Origin: Dehalococcoidia bacterium UBA1328
Lineage (GTDB): Bacteria; Chloroflexota; Dehalococcoidia; Lucifugimonadales; Lucifugimonadaceae
Assembly (NCBI GenBank): GCA_002306815.1
Contig: DBTA01000004.1
Location: 1 to 35,370 of the forward strand
DNA length: 35,370 nt
Direction of reading: 5' to 3'
In this document: positions 7,944 to 16,854 of the stretch, piece after piece
How the letters are laid out: each line of letters begins with the position of its first letter
Position numbering within the stretch: position 1 is the first letter of the stretch
Notes under the pieces: model-generated
The model's input: the letters and a program-made list of their open reading frames with translations, nothing else
What the model was told of the DNA's origin: nothing
Database searches by the model: none
Position numbers and translations under genes: made by a program

Positions 7944-10406
7944 ATGAGCATGATGGATGACACATACGAAATAGACGATCAGTACGACGCGGGATACGAC
8001 GAACAAACCCCAAAGGTTTCTTCGCTCCAGCTGCAAGCTTGGGATCTTCTCGAGTTCACCAATGTACGAGAACACCTGGCTAACCGAACGCGTTTTTTTA
8101 TGTCGCGCGACATGGCTCTAACCATGCAACCGCATACGGACATTGAGGTCATAGAACGACTTCAGAACGAGACTGCACAGGCCGCTCTAATGCTCGGGAC
8201 AGTTGGCGATATCGGTCTTTCGGGTGCGCGTGATCCACGAGAGCTATTACGTCGCGCATCGATCGACGGGATGCTCACGGGCAATGAAATCACGTCAGTC
8301 CTAACGTTGTTCGATTCGATATGGGACGCTCGTAACGTCGTCGTATCAATGAAAGGTAGCGCGCCTCTTCTTGAGGAGATCGCCCATCATATTCCTGACC
8401 TCCGTGATCTGAGCAAAGATATTTACAAATCTATTTCTCCTCAGGGTGAAGTTCTCAGTTCAGCCACTCCCAAGCTGGGGCGACTTCGCTCCAACGTCAG
8501 TAAAACATTCCAACGCGTTATGCGTCTTATGGAACGCATCTCCAACAGCCCCTCAGTTCGTAACTCCCTGCAATCTGGGGCAATTGCCACCCGAGGTGAA
8601 AGACTCGTTCTTGAAGTGCGCGCCGACGCCCGTGAATCAGTACCAGGGATTGTCCACGATGTATCTGGCAGCGGTTCAACTTTGTTTGTCGAACCGTTCA
8701 AAGCTGTTGAACTATGCAACGAATGGCGCGAAACGGCGGCCGAAGCACAACGTGAAGAGGAACGAATCCTCCGCCAGATGTCTCGACTTATCGGTGATCG
8801 TAAGAACGAAGCTGTCATTGCCCTCGAAGCAGCGGCTGCAATCGATTTCATAACGGCCCGCGCCCGCTACGCGGCATCAATGAAAGCTCACCGCATTGAA
8901 ACCATGCCTGCTGGTTCCGACAACGTGGTGAATCTCGTAGGAGCGCGTCACCCGCTTCTTGGTGATGACGCAGTGCCAATCACGATAAACATAGGACCGG
9001 GCTTTCGTGGACTCGTGATCACGGGACCTAACACTGGCGGTAAAACGGTCGCAATCAAAACGATTGGACTCTTCGCCCTAATGCACCAGTCGGGATTACA
9101 AATCCCCGTTACCGATGGCGAAATGGCTATTTTCGATGCGGTCTATGCCGACATTGGAGATGCCCAATCAATCGAACGATCAGTCTCCACCTTCTCTTCA
9201 CACATGGGTCGAGTGATCGAAATCCTGGTAGAAGCGACTCCAAACTCCCTGATTCTTTTGGATGAACTCGGAACTGGCACCGATCCGGAAGAAGGTTCTG
9301 CACTGGCAAGAGCGATTCTCCAGCACGCGTCTGAAAACGATATGCCAATAGCGATCACTTCTCACTATCGAGCAGTTGCCGAATACGCTGCTGAATCGAA
9401 TGAACTCGCCAACGCCTCTGTCGAACTCGATCCCGACACCATGCTACCTACCTACCAGGTGATCATGGGTATCCCGGGTAGAAGCTACGCCATTCACGTT
9501 GCACGACACCTCGGAATGCCGAGTCACGTCCTAGACGACGCCGAAGAAATGATGGATCCAACTCGGGCCGAGGCTGAAACTATCCTTCGACAACTCCAGC
9601 GAGAGCGGGAAGAAGCTCGGCGTACCAGCGAAGAAGCCGAAACAGCTAAAAAGGAAGCTCAAGCCAATATAAAAGACCTCCAAATCAAGCTTAGGAACGT
9701 CTCCAAGCTCCAGGAAGACATGATCGAGAAATCTCGACAGGAACTGCGCCGAGAAACTGAAAAAGTCCAGCGTTCGCTACGCAAGATCGTTAGTCAGGCA
9801 AAAGACGATCATGATCTCGATGTAGCAAAGCGCGCAATCGGACGTATCCGTAATCAGTTCTCAGACCCCACATGGCTGCCCGTCGCTCCGAGTCCCGAGA
9901 CTAATGACTCCGAAGATGTTGATGAAGATCGTCCACTACGACCCGGCGACACGATCGAAATAAAAGGACTCAACGTCGAAGCAGATGTGATTTCTGTGAG
10001 TGGTGGCGGCACGGTCGAACTCATGATGGGCAACTCTCGAATCGAACTGAACGAGAGTCAGCTCCGACTCATCAAGCCTGCCGACCCAGTCGACCCACCT
10101 AAGAACCCAAACGAAATACCCAACATCACGATTAACACCGTTTCCGCCGGGGAGACCGCCACGACCTCTGGTGAACTCGATATCCGCGGGGCAAGAGTTC
10201 ACGAATCCGACGAAATAGTTCGCCAGTTCATTGATGACTCGTCCATACAGGGGCTGACAAGTGTGCGAATCATTCACGGCGATGGAACGGGAGCTCTACG
10301 GGAAAATATCCGGGGTCTTCTCTCCAAACACCCTCTCGTCGCCTCATTCTACGCAGCCCCTCGCCACCGAGGCGGCAACGGCGCCACACTAGTCGACCTC
10401 AACTAA
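7944..10406 (+). CDS. mutS2: MutS2: ATPase/endonuclease with Smr domain
   Basis: An 820-residue MutS2 protein, full length for the family. The N-terminal lever and clamp regions (about 25-330) are followed by the ABC-type ATPase, with Walker A GPNTGGKT at 361-368 and Walker B LILLDELGTGTDP near 437-449. Next comes a highly charged coiled coil (about 535-620), then the C-terminal Smr nuclease domain (about 745-820) with LDIRG and IIHGDGTGALR. MutS2 acts on branched or recombination DNA and, in some bacteria, rescues collided ribosomes through Smr. It lacks the mismatch-recognition domain of MutS. It starts at ATG 7944; an in-frame ATG at 7950 is also possible. It ends in TAA and is followed at once by dispersed repeat copy A. 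Confidence 0.96.
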   Translation: MSMMDDTYEIDDQYDAGYDEQTPKVSSLQLQAWDLLEFTNVREHLANRTRFFMSRDMALTMQPHTDIEVIERLQNETAQAALMLGTVGDIGLSGARDPRELLRRASIDGMLTGNEITSVLTLFDSIWDARNVVVSMKGSAPLLEEIAHHIPDLRDLSKDIYKSISPQGEVLSSATPKLGRLRSNVSKTFQRVMRLMERISNSPSVRNSLQSGAIATRGERLVLEVRADARESVPGIVHDVSGSGSTLFVEPFKAVELCNEWRETAAEAQREEERILRQMSRLIGDRKNEAVIALEAAAAIDFITARARYAASMKAHRIETMPAGSDNVVNLVGARHPLLGDDAVPITINIGPGFRGLVITGPNTGGKTVAIKTIGLFALMHQSGLQIPVTDGEMAIFDAVYADIGDAQSIERSVSTFSSHMGRVIEILVEATPNSLILLDELGTGTDPEEGSALARAILQHASENDMPIAITSHYRAVAEYAAESNELANASVELDPDTMLPTYQVIMGIPGRSYAIHVARHLGMPSHVLDDAEEMMDPTRAEAETILRQLQREREEARRTSEEAETAKKEAQANIKDLQIKLRNVSKLQEDMIEKSRQELRRETEKVQRSLRKIVSQAKDDHDLDVAKRAIGRIRNQFSDPTWLPVAPSPETNDSEDVDEDRPLRPGDTIEIKGLNVEADVISVSGGGTVELMMGNSRIELNESQLRLIKPADPVDPPKNPNEIPNITINTVSAGETATTSGELDIRGARVHESDEIVRQFIDDSSIQGLTSVRIIHGDGTGALRENIRGLLSKHPLVASFYAAPRHRGGNGATLVDLN

Positions 10407-10407
10407 A

Positions 10408-10528
10408 TCCTCCCTTACTCACAGGGAGGGAGTCAGAAGGTGGGTCGAACGTCACACCGAATACGACTCCCGCCGCTACCAAAAATCTCAACACCCACCA
10501 CATGTCATCCTGAATTCATTTTCAGGAT
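10408..10528. repeat. Dispersed structured intergenic repeat, copy A
   Basis: It lies between the convergent mutS2 and hemL genes. It has three parts. The first is a hairpin with arms TCCTCCCT (10408-10415) and AGGGAGGG (10423-10430) and a 7-nt loop. The second is a long-range inverted repeat, GGTGGGT (10439-10445) with ACCCACC (10493-10499). The third is a perfect 8-bp hairpin, ATCCTGAA (10507-10514) with TTCAGGAT (10521-10528). Copies with the same geometry occur at 28818-28917 and, with a lost right hairpin, at 21316-21436. The first hairpin could also serve as a terminator for mutS2, though no T-run follows. Confidence 0.7.
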
Positions 10529-10680
10529 CTACATACGTCCAACGAAACACACCGATCACTCCAATCACCCTACCTACGAATCCAGATCTAGCGAACAGCC
10601 CAACCGCGACACCGCCCCAGATCCCTGTATCCGCTACCGCTAGGGATATCGGAACTCGGGAACCGATGATGTAGTGAAAC

Positions 10681-11961
10681 CTATCCAGGGAGCGATTTCG
10701 CCACGGCAGCCAGCGTCTGCTCAATATCTGCGTCAGAGTGTGCTGTAGAAAGAAACCACGCCTCGAACTGCGACGGTGGCAAGTAAACCCCATTGTCGAC
10801 CATTGAGTGGAAGAACGCACCGAACGATTCCCTGTCAGTCGCCGACGCACTGTCCATGTCAGTTACTTCATTACCTGTGAAGAAAACAGTCAATAGACCG
10901 CAAGCCTTGTTGACCACAACGGGAATGCCAGCACTACCAAATACATCGAGAACACCACTAGCCAACTTGTCTGTTTTGACCTGTAAACCTTCGTAAACAT
11001 CCGGCTTCGCAAGTTCATCAATCGTGGCAATACCTGCCGCCATCGCCACAGGGTTACCCGAGAGCGTTCCAGCCTGATACATCGGGCCAAGAGGTGCGAC
11101 TTCGCTCATAATTTCGGCACTGGCACCATAAGCCCCAACAGGAAATCCACCACCGACAATCTTCCCAAGACACGTGATATCCGGTATCACCCCGTAAACT
11201 GATTGCGCACCACCAAGTGCGACCCGGAATCCTGAAATCACTTCGTCGAAGATCAACAAGGCGCCGTGTTCCGTCGTGAGTTCACGAAGTCCTTCGAGGA
11301 ATCCTGGAACCGGTGGAACGACACCCATATTGCCGCCAATCGGCTCAACGATCACCGCGGCAACTTCGCCCTTGTTCGCTTCGAGGTGTACTCGAACCGA
11401 CTCAACATTGTTGAAGTCGGCGACTAACGTGGCGGCGGCATAGTCCGGATGTACTCCAGCAGAAGAGGCAATTCCCTGGTTCGCTAGACCTGAACCCGCT
11501 TCTACCAGCAACGCATCCTCGTGACCATGGTATCCGCCATCGAACTTCAAAATCTTGTTTCGACCCGTCTTAGCGCGGGCGAGTCGTAACGCAGACATGG
11601 TTGCTTCGGTTCCGGAGCTTACGAATCGAACTACTTCAATCGACGGCACGGCGTCGACAACTCGACGAGCCATTTCGACTTCAAGTTCCGTAGGTGCACC
11701 AAACGATGTTCCAGAACGCGCTGCTCCGACGGCGGCATCAATAACAACCGGGTGAGCATGACCAAGAATCATCGGGCCCCACGAGCAGACGTAATCGATC
11801 AACTCATTATCATCAACATCCCAGACGCGTGATCTCGAAGCCTTCTTGAAGAAGATCGGATCGCCCCCAACCGAGCCCCAGGCTCGGGCGGGACTATTCA
11901 CCCCTCCAGGGATGATCGATTTGGCATCACTAAACAACTGTGCTGACTTTGCACGAGACAA
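10681..11961 (-). CDS. hemL: Glutamate-1-semialdehyde 2,1-aminomutase
   Basis: A 426-residue PLP enzyme of class-III aminotransferase fold. It converts glutamate-1-semialdehyde to 5-aminolevulinate, the second step of the C5 route to haem, sirohaem and corrinoids. Markers: IIPGGVNSPARAW near the N-terminus, SSGTEATMSALRLAR (about 115-129), YHGHEDALL, the DEVISGFRVALGG segment (239-251) and the PLP-binding K267 in CLGKIVGGGFPVGAYG. The frame opens at 11982, but TTG 11959-11961 has GGAGG six bases upstream and matches the family's start. It ends in TAG. It faces the same way as hemA, but a strong terminator lies between them, so it probably has its own promoter in the 125-bp gap. Confidence 0.95.
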   Translation of the reverse strand: MSRAKSAQLFSDAKSIIPGGVNSPARAWGSVGGDPIFFKKASRSRVWDVDDNELIDYVCSWGPMILGHAHPVVIDAAVGAARSGTSFGAPTELEVEMARRVVDAVPSIEVVRFVSSGTEATMSALRLARAKTGRNKILKFDGGYHGHEDALLVEAGSGLANQGIASSAGVHPDYAAATLVADFNNVESVRVHLEANKGEVAAVIVEPIGGNMGVVPPVPGFLEGLRELTTEHGALLIFDEVISGFRVALGGAQSVYGVIPDITCLGKIVGGGFPVGAYGASAEIMSEVAPLGPMYQAGTLSGNPVAMAAGIATIDELAKPDVYEGLQVKTDKLASGVLDVFGSAGIPVVVNKACGLLTVFFTGNEVTDMDSASATDRESFGAFFHSMVDNGVYLPPSQFEAWFLSTAHSDADIEQTLAAVAKSLPG

Positions 11962-12022
11962 ATGCGGCCTCCGAACCAACAATTAACGAACCTTGAAAAA
12001 GTACCAAACGCATTTTGGCGCT

Positions 12023-12046
12023 AAAAAAGGCACTGTAAACAGTGCC
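12023..12046 (-). terminator. Rho-independent terminator after hemA
   Basis: On the minus strand the sequence reads GGCACTGT, TT, ACAGTGCC followed by TTTTTT: a perfect 8-nt inverted repeat (7 bp or so once a loop is allowed) and a run of six T. It lies 40 nt past the hemA stop and about 60 nt before the hemL start, so it should end hemA transcription before hemL. Confidence 0.85.
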
Positions 12047-12086
12047 CCTTAGTCGTATCAATGGAAATTCGGCAAGTAGCCTGAAT

Positions 12087-13355
12087 TTATTCCGACTCGT
12101 CTTCGTCAGAGTCGGCAAGTGCGAAAACCCGTTGAACAGCTTCAGCCGCAGTTTCTTCTTCACTGCGTAAGAAGCTGATCGGGTCCGCAAGTATCCGTCG
12201 AACCAGCGAACGAGTCATCTTTTCAACAGACTTGGCCTGCTTATCGGTCAGATCACCCAGTCCACCAAGAGTGTGTTCGACCTCTTCGCGGCGCATCTGT
12301 TCCACACGAGCACCGAGCGTTCGAATAACAGGTTCGCTTCCAATTCCGGTAAGACGCTCTTTGAATCGACGTATGCCGTCATCAATGATGTCCTGCGCCT
12401 CTGCAGCCGCCTCTTCCCGAAGCTCCCAGCTCTCGGCGGATCTCTCTTGAAGTTCGATAAGGCTAATTACGGTCACACCGTCAATATCGCCACAGGCAGG
12501 ATCAACGTCCCTTGGCATTCCAAGGTCCAAGATGCTCAGTCCTCGGTCTAGTCGAGCGTTCATTACTTCCTGAACAACGTCGGGAACAATGACTGAATCA
12601 GTAGCAGCGGTGCAGGTAATCACCACATCAGACTCAGCCATTGCCTCGTTGATGTCTTCAAATGCAACCTGTGGTGCGCCCATCTCGTCGGCGAGAACCC
12701 GTCCTCGGTTAAGCGAACGGCTAGAAACAACAATGTCGTCGGCACCATAGTGTCGAAGCGCTCGGGCGGTAAGTTTGCCCGTTTCTCCGGCACCAACAAG
12801 AAGCACTCGCATATCGCTGAGATCACCCAGCGTGTTCTGGAGCTCTTGCACTCCTAGGGAAGAAACCGAGGTTCTATTTCGACCTAGATCGGTCTCCTTG
12901 CGGATCTTGCGGCTCGTGCGGAGAGCTGCATGGAACAATCGGGAGAGCATCGGATCGATGGTTCCTGCCTCACCGGCCGCCCGCATCGCTCGAGTAACCT
13001 GTCCGAGAATTTGTGATTCGCCAAGTGCGACAGATTGCAGACCGGCAGCTACTCCGAACAGGTGCTCGGCGACCTCGTCACCGGTCTTCGTGTAAATAAA
13101 GTCCCCTATACCGGAAATTCCAGCATGTTCGGAAACTGCGTCAATGAACTCTTTGAGTTGACGCACACCGACTTCTGGATCTCCAGCAACCGAGTAAATC
13201 TCTGTCCGGTTGCATGTAGACAGAATTACACCGCCACCCGCGTGGGTAGCGAGTCTTTCAAGGTGGATCTTCAGGGAGTGGGTCGGAACTGCCACACACT
13301 CGAGTACTTCCACTGGAGCGCGGTCAATATTTAGCCCTGCGAGAATAAAATTCAA
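12087..13355 (-). CDS. hemA: Glutamyl-tRNA reductase
   Basis: A 422-residue enzyme that reduces glutamyl-tRNA(Glu) to glutamate-1-semialdehyde with NADPH, the first committed step of C5 tetrapyrrole synthesis. It begins with NFILAGLNIDRAPVEV. The catalytic cysteine is C48 in STCNRTEIY, followed by the conserved VALGESQILGQV. The NADPH-binding domain follows (LLVGAGETGK), then a C-terminal helical dimerisation domain. The open frame extends to TTG 13410-13412, but those extra 19 residues are not family-like; TTG 13353-13355 fits the usual start and has AGG about 9 nt upstream. It ends in TAA. It is divergent from the rhodanese gene. Its product is the substrate of the hemL product encoded next door. 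Confidence 0.94.
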   Translation of the reverse strand: MNFILAGLNIDRAPVEVLECVAVPTHSLKIHLERLATHAGGGVILSTCNRTEIYSVAGDPEVGVRQLKEFIDAVSEHAGISGIGDFIYTKTGDEVAEHLFGVAAGLQSVALGESQILGQVTRAMRAAGEAGTIDPMLSRLFHAALRTSRKIRKETDLGRNRTSVSSLGVQELQNTLGDLSDMRVLLVGAGETGKLTARALRHYGADDIVVSSRSLNRGRVLADEMGAPQVAFEDINEAMAESDVVITCTAATDSVIVPDVVQEVMNARLDRGLSILDLGMPRDVDPACGDIDGVTVISLIELQERSAESWELREEAAAEAQDIIDDGIRRFKERLTGIGSEPVIRTLGARVEQMRREEVEHTLGGLGDLTDKQAKSVEKMTRSLVRRILADPISFLRSEEETAAEAVQRVFALADSDEDESE

Positions 13356-13577
13356 TTTGATCGAACCTACCGGATTGCCTGAAGACTGGAATATTCGTCC
13401 GCTGAATCCCAAGCCTTGAGTGAACGGTAAGTTAGTAGTTATTTACGTTTGACTGTAAAAGTAATCACACTCAGTTGCGTGTTCTAACTGGTGACATAAA
13501 GAGTCCATCATGGTTCAGGTACTATCATGCCCAGCTAGTAAATGTATCAATCGAACCGGAGATTTTCAGCCCCTCTA

Positions 13578-14441
13578 ATGAGTAATCCATCGATAATCCC
13601 GCCAACCGAGCGCGGCTATACAACTCCAGATGTATTTGTAACCACCGATTGGTTAGCCAAGCACATTGACGATCCGAACGTAAGAGTAGTCGATACGGAC
13701 ACTCCAGAAATGTACGATGAAGGGCATATTCCCGGTGCTGTAAATCCCGTAGATCACTATTACAAGACCTCTCTCGAAGACAGGACGCACATTCAGGATC
13801 CCGAACAGTTCGCCCAAACGATGACGGATCTGGGTATCGGCGATGAAACGACCGTAATTGGCTACAACCGTGAAGGTGGCGTGTACGCGTTTCGACTCAT
13901 GTGGGCGCTTCACTACTACGGACACTCTAATGTCAAAGTCCTCGATGGTGGTTTAGAAAAGTGGGAAGCCGAAGGGCGAGCGACTACAAAGAAACCGTAC
14001 TCGGCTGCAGGTACAGTAGGTCAGTTCACTGCCAAAGCAAACTCCGAAATATTCGCCTCACGTGAACGAGTCATCTCTGCAATAGATGACGAAAACACGA
14101 TTCTCCTCGATGTACGCACCGACGACGAATGGACAGGCAAAAACAAGCGAGGCGGCCCTCGCGGTGGTCGTATACCTGGCGCGGTCCATCTCGAATGGAC
14201 GAACTTCATGACCGATTCGGAAGTCCCTGTTCTCAAAACAGCCGATGAAATCAGGAAAATCCTCGCCGAGCACGGTGTGACAACAGATAAAAACGTCATT
14301 ACGTACTGACAGGGCGGTATCCGTGCGGCGCACGGATTCTGGTCATTGAAGCTCGCTGGCTTCGAAAACGTTCGCGACTACGACGGATCATGGCGAGAGT
14401 GGGCAGTCGTGCCATCGTGTCCCGTGGAAGGCCTTACCTAG
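13578..14441 (+). CDS. Tandem-rhodanese sulfurtransferase, likely selenoprotein (TGA at catalytic Cys)
   Basis: A thiosulfate/3-mercaptopyruvate sulfurtransferase with two rhodanese domains (about residues 20-135 and 165-287), 287 residues if TGA is read through. Domain 1 is the inactive one (VIGYNREGG). Domain 2 ends with VITY, TGA (14307-14309, codon 244), QGGIRAAHGFW and then NVRDYDGSWREW to TAG 14439-14441. In the family this loop is CxGGxRA, with Cys as the sulfur-carrying nucleophile, so the TGA sits exactly on the catalytic Cys and selenocysteine is the simplest reading. A perfect hairpin follows (separate entry). Ending at the TGA would remove the active site and a conserved C-terminus. 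The start is ATG 13578; ATG 13542 is in frame and would add 12 residues. It leads a cluster with two extracytoplasmic redox lipoproteins but has no signal peptide itself, so it is probably cytoplasmic. Confidence 0.85.
14307..14337 (+). promoter_or_regulatory. Candidate bacterial SECIS element: UGA codon plus hairpin
   Basis: TGA at 14307-14309 is followed by a perfect stem, ATCCGTGC (14319-14326) with GCACGGAT (14330-14337), closing a GGC triloop at 14327-14329. Seventeen nucleotides separate the TGA from the loop. Bacterial SECIS elements lie within the coding region just after the UGA, with a short apical loop carrying G at its start about 16-37 nt away; this fits. It lies in the coding sequence for IRAAHGF, so part of the pairing may reflect codon choice. 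Decoding would need selA, selB, selC and selD elsewhere in the genome. Confidence 0.65.
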
Positions 14442-14532
14442 CACTAAACTGGTCAGTGGCGGGAAAACACTAGATCCGATCAGTCTCCACCAATGTTAGA
14501 TATGTCTGACGACTCAACGAAACGAGGGCGCA

Positions 14533-15786
14533 GTGTCATGTCGTACTATGGCCCCCCTTCCAAGAATGAAATCTCCTAAATACGCATTTCTCTGGTCCCC
14601 TTTCGCCCTAGTGACCGTAATCACTGCTATCGCCTGCGGCGTGGACCTTGATCCGGCAGACGCACCAACTCAAATTGTTTTCAATCCAACCGCAACAAAT
14701 GAGTCAGGCGGTGCAGAGCCAACTAACACTCCAGTCGTAAAGCCGACTCATCCGCCACCTCTACCGACTTATCCAGAAGGAGTGCTTGAGGTAAAAGGTG
14801 ATGGACGTTGGTTGAACTCCGAACCGTTCAAGATCGCCGACAAAACTGCCGAAAGCAAAGTCGTGTTGGTAGATTTTTGGACTTTCACCTGCGTCAACTG
14901 CATTCGAACGTTGTCTTTCCTGCGCGAATGGCACGCGAAGTACCTAGATAGGGGACTCGTAATACTTGGAGTTCACACTCCCGAATTTGAGTTCGAAGAA
15001 GTTTACGAAAACGTAAAAGACGCCGTTGAACGCGACGATATTCAATGGCCAATCGTTCAGGATAACGACTACGACACCTGGCGGTCGTTCGGTAACCGGT
15101 ACTGGCCGGCAAAGTATTTGATCGGCATCGATGGGCAACTCCTATATAGGCACTTTGGTGAAGGCGCATACGTAGAAGCTGAACACGCTATTCGTGATGC
15201 TCTAACTGAGGCAGGATGGGATGCCTCAGATATCCCTATTGGCAGCGTCAATGATCCGGAACGCGACCCAACAGCCAACCGCGTAACCCGCGAACTTTAC
15301 GCGGGATACCAGCGAAACTACTCCCAGTCTGGACTCTACGCGGGTCAAGAGGAGTACTACATCAAACCTGACGTTACGCGTGAGTATGAAGACATCGGGT
15401 TATATACCCCTTAGCAGTGGTACCTGCAAGGTCTATGGACCAACGGTCCCGAATCGATCATGCACGCAAGGGCAACGGAGAATCTCGAAGACCACATTGC
15501 GTTCCAGTTCGTCGGACGTAGCGCGAACGTGGTTGTGAACCTGGAAAAGACCGAATCGTTCGATGTGTATGTACAGATTGACGACCGTCCGTTAAAACCT
15601 AAGGAAGCGGGACAAGACATCACGTTCGACGATCAGGGTCGTTCATTCTTCACTGTCACTGAACCGCGCCTATACGCGTTCCTCGAAATCCCCGAATTCG
15701 GCGAGCATGTCATCAAATTGGCCTCAAACTCAGATGATTTCTCGATATTCGCATTTACGTTCGGAATCAACGAAGATGGCATCTAG
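14533..15786 (+). CDS. DipZ-like thioredoxin-domain lipoprotein, interrupted by TAG
   Basis: A 417-codon protein with a positively charged hydrophobic N-terminus and Cys35 at a relaxed lipobox (TAIAC), then a Pro/Thr-rich linker (about 40-80). The thioredoxin domain follows with the redox pair C120/C123 in FWTFTCVNCIRTL; the GVHTPEF and YWPAKYLIG segments are typical of the DipZ C-terminal domain. A C-terminal beta-rich domain begins WYLQGLW. TAG at 15412-15414 (codon 294) cuts the frame just before that domain, yet the frame continues with conserved sequence to TAG 15784-15786. The codon may have been CAG. It is probably anchored outside the membrane and acts in disulfide exchange. The GTG start has GAGGG upstream; ATG 14566 is an alternative closer to the signal. 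The stop overlaps the next gene's GTG by one base. Confidence 0.8.
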
Positions 15787-16769
15787 TGCCCTGGTTCCTT
15801 AAGTCCACGTTTCGAGGCGCGTCGACAGCGCTAATTCTCGGTGCAATCTCCGCAATATTTTTAGCTTGCGGAGGTACTGAAACTGCCACGGATGCTGAAG
15901 ATCCGCCTCCCGCTACCGCGACCAACGCTCTCGCTCATCCAGAATCAACCGAGTGGACAGTAATTTCGGAAGTGATAAATCTCGAACTCGCGACGCCTGA
16001 TCTAGGTGTTGGAATGCAGAGATTCGGCATGGTATTGGGCGATCAGAACGGACTAATCAAGTTCCCCGTAGTAAATCTCCAGGCAGATTACTACCCGTCA
16101 GGCTACGAGTCGGAACTAGATCCTTCAGTCACGAAATCAGCACTCGCACGGTTCTATTTGTTCCCGTTCGGCACCCGTGGAATTCACACAACCGACATTG
16201 AGTTCGATCGATCTGGCAAGTGGGAAGTCTCCGCAAACATCCCTCAACCTGACGGATCTACATCCAACGTCAAAGTTCGATTTACAGTCGCTGAAGAAGC
16301 GCAATCTGTGATAGTCGGACAAAACGCTCCGAACAGTGAAAGTCGCACACTTGAGTCAACCGGAAACATCGCTCACCTGACCACTGGAAGCCAACGCTAC
16401 TCCGGGTTGTACGAACACTCTATTGCTGAATCGATTCAACGTGAGCGACCGTTCATGGTGGTCTTAGCCAGCCCTGCATTCTGCACGAATGCCGTTTGCG
16501 GACCGTAGGTCGAAATTGCGAGCGAGCTTCGTGAAACGTACGGCGAGCAGTTCGATTTCATTCATGTCGACCTTTACACAAACCCTCACGAAATCCAGGG
16601 AGATCTGAGCAGAGCCCAACTCACGCCACTGCTCGACGAGTGGGGTCTAGTGTCCCAGGAGTGGACGTTCATCGTAGGATCAGACGGTCTGGTCACTCAC
16701 CGATTCGAAAATTTTGCACCCAAACCTGAACTGGTCGAAGCATTAGATTCAATCATAGCGAACGGCTAA
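15786..16769 (+). CDS. Redox lipoprotein with C-terminal thioredoxin-like domain, interrupted by TAG
   Basis: A 327-codon lipoprotein. It has an N-terminal signal (residues 1-27) ending IFLAC with lipid Cys28, a Thr/Pro-rich linker, a beta-rich middle region (about 55-180) and a thioredoxin-like C-terminal domain. That domain starts RPFMVVLASPAFCTNAVCGP with C233 and C238. TAG follows at 16506-16508 (codon 241), then the frame continues VEIASELRETYG and FDFIHVDLY to TAA 16767-16769, completing the expected alpha/beta fold. Family members usually read CGPQV or similar here, so CAG is a likely ancestral codon. It overlaps the preceding gene (TAGTG), suggesting translational coupling. Function probably thiol transfer outside the membrane, working with the DipZ-like protein; partner unknown. 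Confidence 0.72.
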
Positions 16770-16854
16770 CTCCTCGAAAGATGAGCGCCTTAAACGGTGC
16801 GCACCAACCTACAATCCGTGCAACCGAACTTGACTCGTTGGACTGGATTGCAAA

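Noticed and set aside
13449..13525. Promoter for the rhodanese gene (TTGACT and TACTAT boxes)
   Set aside because: The spacing between the boxes is far from 17 bp and other pairings are no better, so no promoter is called.
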